From Clostridium sp. CAG:354_28_25 (GTDB lineage: Bacteria; Bacillota; Clostridia; TANB77; CAG-508): DNA of 59,983 nucleotides. The DNA lies in the NCBI GenBank assembly GCA_001915925.1, contig MNRL01000012.1, positions 1 through 59,983 of the forward strand, read 5' to 3'. The position numbers and the translations under genes are program-made. This document shows positions 8,401-16,040 of this stretch, one piece after another. Positions within the stretch are counted from its first letter, which is position 1; each line of letters opens with the position of its first letter. A model generated the notes under the pieces. That model saw nothing but the letters and a program-made list of their open reading frames with translations, was not told the DNA's origin and did no database searches.

Positions 8401-11400
8401 TATTTGCCACCAGATAATTATCAAGAAAATAGGAAGAATAAGGTGGTAAATAGAACATCATCTACAAATATAGGTTTAGCAATGGTAGCTGTAATTTCTG
8501 CATATGATATGGGGTTCGAGAATATATATGCTAGTGTTAAATTACTACAAAATATGATAGATACAGTAACGAAATTAGAAAAGTGGAATGGTCATTTGTA
8601 TAACTGGTATGACATAAAGACATTAGCACCATTAGAACCTAGATATGTATCAACAGTAGATAGTGGTAATTTTGTAGGATATCTTTATGTTGTAAAACAG
8701 TTCTTAACAGAGCATAACAGACTATACGAAAATGTAGAAGACTATATAGCGATTATAAATAAACTTATTGAGCAAACTGATTTTTCATTATTGTATGACA
8801 ATTCATCTAGATTGTTTTCTATCGGATTTGATGTAAACGAAAATAAACTTACAGATTCATATTATGATTTGCTAGCTTCAGAAGCAAGACAAGCTAGTTT
8901 TATTGCAATTTCTAAAAAAGATGTACCTGTAAAACATTGGAGCAGTTTAAATCGAACTTTAACTGCAATGAATGGATATAAAGGGTTAATTTCGTGGTCT
9001 GGTACTGCCTTTGAATACCTAATGCCAAATATAAATATGAAAAGCTATCATGGTAGTTTATTAGATGAATCATGTAAATTTATGATTATGAGCCAGATAA
9101 AATATAGTGAAAAATTAAATATACCATGGGGAATATCTGAATCAGCATTTAACTTAAAAGATTTAAAGTCAAATTATCAATACAAAGCTTTTGGAATACC
9201 GTGGCTTGGTTTAAAAAGAGGATTAGGAGATGAGATGGTAGTTTCATCATATGGTACAGTTTTAGCCATTTGCGATTATCCAAGAGAGACATTAGAAAAT
9301 ATAGAGCGAATGGAAAAAGAAGGCGTTTTTGGAAAATATGGAATGTATGAAGCAATAGATTATACCAAAAGTAGACTAAAAGAAAACGAGAAAAAAGAAG
9401 TCGTAAAAACATTTATGGCACATCATCAAGCATTAATTTTAATTTCTATAAATAACTTTTTTCATAAAAATATTATCCAGCAAAGATTTTCTAAAAACCC
9501 AGAAATAGAAGCTACTGAAATTTTATTACAAGAAAGAATGCCAGAAGATATTATTATTACGAAGGAGAAAAAGGAAGTGCCAGAAAAATTAAAATACAAA
9601 GATTATGAATCATATTATAGAATTGAACTAGATGATATAGAAAAAGCAAATAGATGCAATGCAATTTCTAACCAAGAGTATACTGTTTTAATGGACGAAA
9701 AGGGAAATGGATATAGTAAATTTAATGGCATATATATAAATAGATATAAATATACAGATGATAACTCACAGGGAATTAATTTCTTTATGAGAAATATAAA
9801 TGGAAATAAAATTTGGACTTCAAACTATTGCAAAGACATAGTAAAACCAAGTAAATATAAAGTTATTTTTAAGCCTGATAGTAATTCTATAGAAAGAATA
9901 GATGGAAATATAGAAACAAAAGTAGATGTAACTGTTAGTCAAAATGAACCAACAGAAGTAAGAAAAATAGAATTTACCAATATAGGAAATGAAGATGAAG
10001 TAATTGAGGTTACAGGAAGTTTTGAGCCAATTATATCTGATATTAATGCTGATATAGCTCATAAAGCATTTAATAATCTATTTTTAAGATATGATTTTAA
10101 TAGCGAAAAACAAACGTTAATTATAGAAAGAAGAAAAAGAGATGGGAAAGGCAAGGATATATTTTTAGGGGTTAATTTTTATACAGAAAATGAGACAATG
10201 GGAGAACTAGAATACGAGATAGATGCACAAAAATTTAATGATTTTAATGATATGAATATGCCAAAACAAATAAAAGAAGGAAAACGTTTTTCTAATTCTA
10301 TAGGGCTTGTTACAGAGCCAATTGTAGCTATAAAAAGAACGTTAAAGATTCCAGCACATGAAACTGTAGAGCTATATTTTATAATTTCAGTTGCAGAAAC
10401 AAAGGAAGATGCAGTAGCAAATATAGAAAAAATAAAAAATCAAGAGGCGATAAGAAATATATTCGAAATCTCTAAAGCTAAAGCAATAGAAGAGGCAAGA
10501 TATTTACAATTAAAAGGAAATGAACTTGCCGAATATCAAAAATTAATATCTTTATTAATAAAACCTAATTATGTTAGGTGGTATTATAGAAACAAGATAA
10601 AAAACGAAAAATTTAAAAGGGTAGATTTATGGAAGTTTGGTATTTCTGGTGATTTCCCAATATTAACTTTAAAACTAAAAAATATAAATGATATGTATTT
10701 ATTAAATCAACTTTTAAAATTATACGAAATTTTGCGAATAAAAAATATTCAAATTGAGTTTATTGTATTAGTAGAAGAAGAATATTTAATTGAATATATA
10801 AATAATTGTATTTTAAATGCTCACTTAGACTATATGAAGAATATACGAACCGGAATATTTATATTAGTTTCAAATAAACTTACAAAAACAGAAAATGACA
10901 TGATTATATTTGTGTCAGATCTAATAATAGATGCAAATTTAGGTAATATAAATTATCAATTAAATAAAATTAAGAAGATTTATAATAAACAACGAAAAGC
11001 GATAGCAAATCCATTAGAAGAAATAGAAGTTAAAAATACAGAACAGATACGAACTCCAGCATTAGATAAAATCGATTCTGTAGAAAACTTAAAATATTAT
11101 AATGAGTATGGTGCATTTTCTAAAAATGGAAAAGAATATTATGTAAAGACAAATAAAGATATAGTACTTCCTACAATTTGGAGCCATGTACTCGCAAATA
11201 AGGAATTTGGAACACTAGTTACAGATGGTGGTGGAGGATATACTTGGAACGAAAATAGTAGACTAAATAGATTAACTGCATTTACCAATTATGCTAGTAA
11301 AGATATTCCTTCAGAGCTTATATATTTTATAGATAATGAAAATAAAAGATTTTGGACAATAGGAAATAGAGTTGTAGAAGACAATAATGATTATTATACA

Positions 11401-13458
11401 ACATATGGATTTGGATATGCCAAGTTTACACATACAGCAGATGGGATAATACAAGAAAATGAAGTATTTGTACCAAAAGAAGACAAGTTAAAAATAAATT
11501 TAATAAATTTAAAGAATACAACAGATAAATTAAAAAAGATTAGTATATTTTACTATTTAAAACTAGTTTTAGGTGAAGATGAGTTACAGACAAATGGAAA
11601 AATAGAGCTAAATACTGAGGACAATATTGTTTATGCAATCAACAGATATGATGAATTAATAGACGAGACTACTTTTGTTTCTAGTAATTTGGACATTGAT
11701 TCATTTACTGGTAGCAAAAAATCTTTTATAGGAAAGGACACTATTAAAAAACCTACGGCTTTATTTATTAATAGCTTAGATAATAGTAATGGATTAGGAG
11801 AAGAATCATGTATTGCAATTAAGGTAAATGTAGAATTAAAAGCGTATGAAAGTAAAGATATATCATTAATATTTGGAGAAGATATTAAAGATAATATTCC
11901 TAAGCTAGTCAAGAAATATAAGAATATAGAAAATTGTAAAACTGCTTTAGAAGATACAAAAGAGTACTGGAAAAATATTATAAATATGATACAGGTGGAA
12001 ACGCCATTAGAATCTATGAATATATTGCTAAATGGCTGGTTAGTTTATCAAACAATAGCATCTAGGTTGTTAGGAAAAACAGGATATTATCAATCTGGTG
12101 GAGCTGTAGGTTTTAGAGATCAACTTCAGGATGCCCTTAATATGAAATATATAGATATAAATATACTAAAAAATCAAATTATAAAAAATAGTAGGCACCA
12201 ATTCATACAAGGAGATGTAGAACATTGGTGGCATGATGCAAGTAAAATGGGGATAAGAACTAGGTTTTCTGATGATTTATTGTGGCTTCCATATGCTGTG
12301 TTAGAATATATAAAAATTACAGGAGATAGAACAATATTAGATATAGAAACAAATTATCTGGAAGGAGAAGAGTTAAAAGAAGGAGAAGTAGAAAGATATA
12401 GTTTGTATAATATTTCAGAAACTAAAGGAACAATATATGAACATTGTAAAAAAGCCATAGAAAGAGCCTTTAATTTTGGTGAAAATGGCTTACCTAAGAT
12501 TGGTTCTGGAGACTGGAATGATGGGCTTTCAAGAGTTGGCATACAAGGTAAAGGGGAAAGTGTATGGCTTGCATTTTTCTTGTACGATATTCTAAACAAA
12601 TGGATTAATATTATAAAAATAGATGATGATGAAAAATATAAAGAGGTCATGACAAACTTACAAAGAAATGTTAATAAGAATGCATGGGATGGCAAATGGT
12701 TTAAACGAGCATTTATGGATGACGGAACACCTCTTGGAAGTATAGAAAATGAAGAATGTAGAATAGATGGAATTTCACAAAGTTGGGGAGTAATTTCTGG
12801 GGCAGCAGATAATGAAAAGAAATTTATAAGTATGGATAGTTTAGAAACACATTTGGTAGATAGAGAAAATGGATTAATAAAATTATTAGATCCACCTTTC
12901 GAAAATGGAAAATTAGAACCAGGATATATAAAATCTTATCTACCTGGAGTTAGAGAAAATGGAGGACAATATACACATGGTGCTATATGGGCGATAATTG
13001 CAGAAACTATATTAGGATTTGGTGATAAAGCAGTAGATATGTTTAAATTGATAAATCCAATAGAGCATACCAGAACAAAGCAAAGTACTAATAAATATAA
13101 AGTGGAACCATATGTGGTTGCTGCAGATGTATATAGTAGCAGAAATTTAGCTGGAAGAGGGGGCTGGACTTGGTATACAGGTTCTAGTGGTTGGCTATAT
13201 ACTGCCGGAATTGAATATATTTTGGGCTTAAAAATATGTAATGGATATTTAAGAATAGAACCATGTATTTCTAAAGATTGGAAAGAATATAAGATAAGTT
13301 TTAAATATGAAAGTACAATATATCATATTATCGTACGAAATCCAGAAGAGAAGAATGTAGGAGTTACAAAAATGTATTGTAATGGCAATGAGGTATATGA
13401 GCAAAAAATTAAATTAACAGATGATGGAGAAATATATAATATTGAAATAATAATGTAA
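5467..13458 (+). CDS. Cyclic beta-1,2-glucan synthase-like protein (GT84 + GH94)
   Basis: A 2663-residue inner-membrane protein with the NdvB/ChvB layout. In order: a cytoplasmic N-terminal region; membrane segments about 378-430; a glycosyltransferase domain about 450-750 with the Asp motif TLDSDTN (near 588) and the processive QxxRW motif RQNRWIRGDW (near 732); membrane segments about 775-818 and 897-935; a glucoamylase-like domain about 950-1330; and a C-terminal GH94 phosphorylase region with GGAVGFRDQLQDALNM, GDVEHWWH and the catalytic-Asp motif GSGDWNDGL (near 2349). In proteobacterial homologs the transferase polymerises UDP-glucose, the protein cyclises the chain, and GH94 controls length. 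Members in Gram-positives may make linear or cyclic glucan or act as phosphorylases. Start ATG follows AGGAGTGAT. The gene is intact, with no in-frame CGG in 2663 codons. Confidence 0.85.
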   Translation: MFGVLLDKKQLEKYMEKLASDHNLKSEADERTYPIPNLTKDFEYITMVYNLLNEHIKLGIDIHPAGEWLLDNYYIIEERVKQIKDELDLNKYKKFLGLDNGPYAGFARIYILAKEMCAYTDSNINKENLEFMLTSYQKRKTLNMDEIWNIELFIKIAIIENIKDICEKIYASQMQKYRAENIIERLVELKTKENQVFNKKPYKSYKFGYGEMKYPFIEYMSYKLKKTDKDSYDYIEVLEDSVEKMGTNINDVIKKEHFDIAIKKVLMGNCITTLKNISRIDFQEIFEKINGVEEILKLDPAEVYDKMDYKTKAYYRGKIKELSKKTKISEVYIAKKIVELGTGKQGKKSHIGYYLIDEGKAELYRELEYKPFNLKNNTKLNLIIGIIWGLAIAVSIFLGKIYKNYLLSLIFLLPIQEIINQVIQYVLSKIVKPKLLPKIDLQNKITKEQATMVVIPTIIDSNKKVEEMFKKLEVYYLANKSDNLYFTLLGDCKPSKIEKRKGDKEIVLAGIHCANELNKKYNKEIFNFLYRKRRWYEGENEYLGWERKRGLLMQFNSFLINRNEEDFVANTINNMKEIPKIKYIITLDSDTNLILNSAFELIGTMEHILNKPILKDGVVIEGHGIIQPKVGIDLKEAEKSWFSRIFAGSAGTDLYTNAISDFYQDNFGEGIFTGKGIYELNTFYNVMKNAIPEYTVLSHDLLEGSYLRCGLATDVLLMDGYPSKFMSFTTRQNRWIRGDWQICNWLCKNIRNEKNERIRNPINKLSKYKIFDNLRRSLISLFELILLAIGIYTHKISIVLIAILAICITIILEVVNKIIARKDGEKFKKTFTPIVTGGKGALIKFVLNIGFLPTKTYVEIKAIIQAIYRKYVSKKKLLEWTTAEEAEVNKDNDLDSYVGYMFVNLILAVVINAVNINLFAIILGILWLLSPIAAFELSKELPAKDPLKKIDKKHQNYIVDIAHNTWNYFKDYLIKENNYLPPDNYQENRKNKVVNRTSSTNIGLAMVAVISAYDMGFENIYASVKLLQNMIDTVTKLEKWNGHLYNWYDIKTLAPLEPRYVSTVDSGNFVGYLYVVKQFLTEHNRLYENVEDYIAIINKLIEQTDFSLLYDNSSRLFSIGFDVNENKLTDSYYDLLASEARQASFIAISKKDVPVKHWSSLNRTLTAMNGYKGLISWSGTAFEYLMPNINMKSYHGSLLDESCKFMIMSQIKYSEKLNIPWGISESAFNLKDLKSNYQYKAFGIPWLGLKRGLGDEMVVSSYGTVLAICDYPRETLENIERMEKEGVFGKYGMYEAIDYTKSRLKENEKKEVVKTFMAHHQALILISINNFFHKNIIQQRFSKNPEIEATEILLQERMPEDIIITKEKKEVPEKLKYKDYESYYRIELDDIEKANRCNAISNQEYTVLMDEKGNGYSKFNGIYINRYKYTDDNSQGINFFMRNINGNKIWTSNYCKDIVKPSKYKVIFKPDSNSIERIDGNIETKVDVTVSQNEPTEVRKIEFTNIGNEDEVIEVTGSFEPIISDINADIAHKAFNNLFLRYDFNSEKQTLIIERRKRDGKGKDIFLGVNFYTENETMGELEYEIDAQKFNDFNDMNMPKQIKEGKRFSNSIGLVTEPIVAIKRTLKIPAHETVELYFIISVAETKEDAVANIEKIKNQEAIRNIFEISKAKAIEEARYLQLKGNELAEYQKLISLLIKPNYVRWYYRNKIKNEKFKRVDLWKFGISGDFPILTLKLKNINDMYLLNQLLKLYEILRIKNIQIEFIVLVEEEYLIEYINNCILNAHLDYMKNIRTGIFILVSNKLTKTENDMIIFVSDLIIDANLGNINYQLNKIKKIYNKQRKAIANPLEEIEVKNTEQIRTPALDKIDSVENLKYYNEYGAFSKNGKEYYVKTNKDIVLPTIWSHVLANKEFGTLVTDGGGGYTWNENSRLNRLTAFTNYASKDIPSELIYFIDNENKRFWTIGNRVVEDNNDYYTTYGFGYAKFTHTADGIIQENEVFVPKEDKLKINLINLKNTTDKLKKISIFYYLKLVLGEDELQTNGKIELNTEDNIVYAINRYDELIDETTFVSSNLDIDSFTGSKKSFIGKDTIKKPTALFINSLDNSNGLGEESCIAIKVNVELKAYESKDISLIFGEDIKDNIPKLVKKYKNIENCKTALEDTKEYWKNIINMIQVETPLESMNILLNGWLVYQTIASRLLGKTGYYQSGGAVGFRDQLQDALNMKYIDINILKNQIIKNSRHQFIQGDVEHWWHDASKMGIRTRFSDDLLWLPYAVLEYIKITGDRTILDIETNYLEGEELKEGEVERYSLYNISETKGTIYEHCKKAIERAFNFGENGLPKIGSGDWNDGLSRVGIQGKGESVWLAFFLYDILNKWINIIKIDDDEKYKEVMTNLQRNVNKNAWDGKWFKRAFMDDGTPLGSIENEECRIDGISQSWGVISGAADNEKKFISMDSLETHLVDRENGLIKLLDPPFENGKLEPGYIKSYLPGVRENGGQYTHGAIWAIIAETILGFGDKAVDMFKLINPIEHTRTKQSTNKYKVEPYVVAADVYSSRNLAGRGGWTWYTGSSGWLYTAGIEYILGLKICNGYLRIEPCISKDWKEYKISFKYESTIYHIIVRNPEEKNVGVTKMYCNGNEVYEQKIKLTDDGEIYNIEIIM

Positions 13459-13518
13459 TATTTTGGTTATTTACTTTTTATATAAATTATAGTAATATAA
13501 AAAAAGGGAGGCCAAAAG

Positions 13519-14172
13519 ATGCAGAGTACAAAAAGCAAAAAAAATAACAAGAAATCAACCTTATTTGTGTTAACCGTATTTCTTATTCTAGTAATTATAA
13601 CATCAATATTAGTAATTAATGAAACAAAAATTACCCCAGAAAAAATAATTAGTAAATCTTTTAATGCACTGAAAGAAGTAGATATAGATACATTTAATAG
13701 ATATAATGTTAGTAATATAACAAGAAATATAGAAGAAAAATTAAACATAGACGAAGATACTATATCTAAAGATGTCTATAAAGATTTATTAAAGGCATGT
13801 TTTTCTGAACTTCAATGGAAAGTGACTAATGTAGATGAAAAGAAAGAAACAGCTGTTGTTACGATAGAAATTACTAGTAAAGATTTCGCTAATTTAGTAA
13901 GTGAATATGTTCCAGAGGCAATAGCTTTAGGATACTCGAATGAAGAAGCAGATCAAGAAAACTTAACTAATTTATTGAAAGAGAAAATTAATGAAATAGA
14001 CAATACAATAACAAATACAACAGAAATTCATTTACTAAAATTTGATGAAGAATGGAAATTAACCAATACAGATTTAGAAAGTATTTTATTACCAGGATTT
14101 GAGAATGGTTTAGGATCTTTATTAGAATCCCAATATAACGATTATTATGGACAAAATAATACAGATGTATAA
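13519..14172 (+). CDS. Membrane-anchored extracytoplasmic protein, function unknown
   Basis: A 217-residue protein with a Lys-rich N-terminus, one transmembrane or uncleaved signal segment (about 14-33), and a charged outer domain. The outer part begins ITPEKIISKSFNALKEVDID, a pattern seen in clostridial lipoprotein-like proteins of the NTF2/DUF4878 type; there is no lipobox Cys. The ribosome-binding site GGGAGG is at 13506-13511. It lies 60 bases downstream of the glucan-synthase-like gene with only a weak candidate promoter between, so it may be the last gene of that operon. It ends at a strong bidirectional terminator. I do not recognise a specific function. Confidence 0.7.
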   Translation: MQSTKSKKNNKKSTLFVLTVFLILVIITSILVINETKITPEKIISKSFNALKEVDIDTFNRYNVSNITRNIEEKLNIDEDTISKDVYKDLLKACFSELQWKVTNVDEKKETAVVTIEITSKDFANLVSEYVPEAIALGYSNEEADQENLTNLLKEKINEIDNTITNTTEIHLLKFDEEWKLTNTDLESILLPGFENGLGSLLESQYNDYYGQNNTDV

Positions 14173-14206
14173 AAAATAAGACTTCATACAGAAGTCTTAT
14201 TTTTTT
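14171..14206. terminator. Bidirectional terminator between the 13519 gene and thyX
   Basis: 15-bp stem AAAAAATAAGACTTC (14171-14185)/GAAGTCTTATTTTTT (14191-14205), with A-run and T-run on both sides, between convergent genes. Confidence 0.9.
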
Positions 14207-14212
14207 AATATA

Positions 14213-14887
14213 CTATACCAAATCTTTTTCAATAGACAAGTTTGCATAATAATTAGGATTAAAATCTTTATCATATGCTACATCATCAAATATTTCTGGC
14301 ATTTCTTCTTTAAAATATAATAATAAAGGAATTAAAACTTGTCTTATAGCTGGATGTACATGATTAGTTGTTCTTAACTCTAAAATATGTTTCCATTCAC
14401 GAATATTGGCAGTCATAGTATATTCTGCAGCTGTTGAATGAGGAAGAACTTCTCTTACCATATCTGTTGAGGCGCCTAATTCTTTCATTTTTATATAGTT
14501 TTTTTCTATCTCTTGCATTGTATTTTTCCAAACTTCATAGATTTCTTTATCTTCAATATAAGATGGATTTATAAATGCAATTTCGTTTCCATATTTATCT
14601 TTATCATAACTACAATATCTAGTAGATTCAATAGAAAAACTAGCAAATCTATGTCTTGTTAAATCTTTATAAGAACCAACATCATTATAAATTCTAACTG
14701 TAACTTTTTCATGTTCTAAAACAGATTCATGACCTCTAGTTATACAGTTTGTTAATAATTTTTTATAACTATCATCTGTAATTTTACCTTCTGAACGATA
14801 GCAAGTCCTGCAAGCTCTTTCTAATCTTTTCATTATTTTTTTACCATCAATTTTTTCTACTTTTATCCAAGGTTCTACTATTCTCAT
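14213..14887 (-). CDS. thyX: Flavin-dependent thymidylate synthase ThyX
   Basis: 224 residues. Converts dUMP to dTMP using FAD, NADPH and methylene-tetrahydrofolate, without producing dihydrofolate. The diagnostic ThyX motif RHRX7S is present as RHRFASFSIESTRY (about residues 78-91). Also seen are the N-terminal ACRTCYRSEG and the HSTAAEYTMTANIREW segment of the dUMP/FAD site. It is monocistronic, reading left, with GGAG directly upstream of ATG 14887. No thyA is present in the window. Confidence 0.95.
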   Translation of the reverse strand: MRIVEPWIKVEKIDGKKIMKRLERACRTCYRSEGKITDDSYKKLLTNCITRGHESVLEHEKVTVRIYNDVGSYKDLTRHRFASFSIESTRYCSYDKDKYGNEIAFINPSYIEDKEIYEVWKNTMQEIEKNYIKMKELGASTDMVREVLPHSTAAEYTMTANIREWKHILELRTTNHVHPAIRQVLIPLLLYFKEEMPEIFDDVAYDKDFNPNYYANLSIEKDLV

Positions 14888-15020
14888 GTTACATCTCCTA
14901 ATAATTTATTTACAACCTTATAAATTTTACTACATTAATTAAAGATTGCATAAAAAATTAATGTATTTACTTTTAAAAATATATCAAATTTGATTTTTTT
15001 TGACAAGGAGTTTTTTATAA

Positions 15021-15049
15021 TTGACTGTAAAAAATAATTGTGATAATAT
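15021..15049 (+). promoter_or_regulatory. Promoter of the 15102 orphan gene
   Basis: TTGACT (15021-15026), 17-base spacer, TAATAT (15044-15049). Confidence 0.7.
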
Positions 15050-15101
15050 TTTGATAACTATTGGTTGAAGTCTTATTCATAGTTAGAAGGAGGATATAAT
15101 T

Positions 15102-15503
15102 ATGGTTATAGCTATGAAAAAAACATTTTTGAACAGGTATCATTACTTTTTTGATACAAATGGAAATTTGAATCCTCGTTGCGATGCAGAGGAACGGAAA
15201 AATTTTTTAGAACTGTGCAACAAAATAAAACCGAATGCATCTTTCGGTAATATCAAAACCGGGGAAATATACACAAGAGAAGTATTTAGTTTAAGAAAAG
15301 AAGTATTAGAGGAGATGCTTCCAATTGTGTATTCTGAAGTTTTTGATGAACATGAAAATGTAAAAGCGTGCGGTCGAGAAAAATGTCTTGAGCTGATTGA
15401 GATCTGCTCAGAGTTGGACCCGTTTAATTATTATGGCGACATCAAACAAGGATTCTTGAACGAGGAGAATATCTTTAAGCTTAGATGGCGAGTAAACGCA
15501 TAA
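15102..15503 (+). CDS. Orphan protein with two tandem ~40-residue repeats
   Basis: A 133-residue soluble protein I do not recognise. Two copies of a motif are visible: residues about 36-70 (FLELCNKIKP, then GNIKTGEIYT and FSLRKEV) and about 94-130 (LELIEICSELDP, then GDIKQGFLNE and FKLRWRV), pointing to an internal duplication. Composition is richer in G/C than neighbours, with codons rare in the housekeeping genes, including in-frame CGG at 15195-15197. That CGG lies in GAGGAACGGAAA, the identical 12 bases found at the pncB frameshift; a shift here would instead end the protein four residues later. It is monocistronic, with its own promoter, AAGGAGG site and terminator. Probably acquired horizontally. 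Confidence 0.65.
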   Translation: MVIAMKKTFLNRYHYFFDTNGNLNPRCDAEERKNFLELCNKIKPNASFGNIKTGEIYTREVFSLRKEVLEEMLPIVYSEVFDEHENVKACGREKCLELIEICSELDPFNYYGDIKQGFLNEENIFKLRWRVNA

Positions 15504-15509
15504 GCAAAG

Positions 15510-15551
15510 ACGGCGGGTACGAAATTTATGATTTCGTATCCGTTGTTTTTT
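15510..15551 (+). terminator. Terminator of the 15102 orphan gene
   Basis: Stem acggCgggtacgaaat/atttcgtatccgt with one bulge, followed by tTGTTTTTT. Confidence 0.85.
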
Positions 15552-15593
15552 ATGTATAAGAAAAATACAACAAAAATAATTTACATAATGTAT

Positions 15594-15623
15594 TTGACAA
15601 ATACAGGAAACATATAGTATAAT
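15594..15623 (+). promoter_or_regulatory. rnjA promoter
   Basis: TTGACA (15594-15599), 18-base spacer, TATAAT (15618-15623): both hexamers perfect. It is 417 bases upstream of the RNase J start. Confidence 0.8.
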
Positions 15624-15629
15624 AGCACA

Positions 15630-16040
15630 CAGTGGTTATCCAATAAATGGATACAATAAAGAGATTTAAGTTTTATATGATAAAGAAGAATAGCTATTAA
15701 CTATATATGTCCGGAAATATAATGTATAGTATAAAATAGTTATAAAAGAATTAAAAGTGTTTTAATAATTATTGTATATGATGTTATAATTTTGTGTATA
15801 TTAAAGAGAGAATATGTTAGGTAAAGATAATACAACCTTATGAGCGGAAATAATATTATAAAAAGATAAATTTATTACTTTATTGGTAATAAAAGGATTT
15901 TTTATGTAATTAAAACATTAATAATAAAGAAAAGCGGGATTTTCTTAAAATTGGACAAATAAATAGTTGGGGGCAAAATAATATTTCTTCTAATCATAAT
16001 AAGTTTAAATTAAATTTAAGAAGAAGGAGTAGATAAAATA
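15630..16040 (+). other. Long AU-rich untranslated leader of rnjA
   Basis: About 410 bases with no plausible gene. It contains a hairpin TTTATTAC (15871-15878)/GTAATAAA (15886-15893) followed by a T-run (attenuator-like), a small hairpin near 15635-15655, and the palindromic stretch around 16007-16024. I do not recognise a known riboswitch or structured RNA. It might mediate autoregulation by RNase J, which is inference. Confidence 0.45.

Noticed and set aside
15102..15200. The 15102 gene as a fifth frameshifted gene at CGG
   Set aside because: The +1 frame stops four codons later, while frame 0 gives a coherent two-repeat protein.
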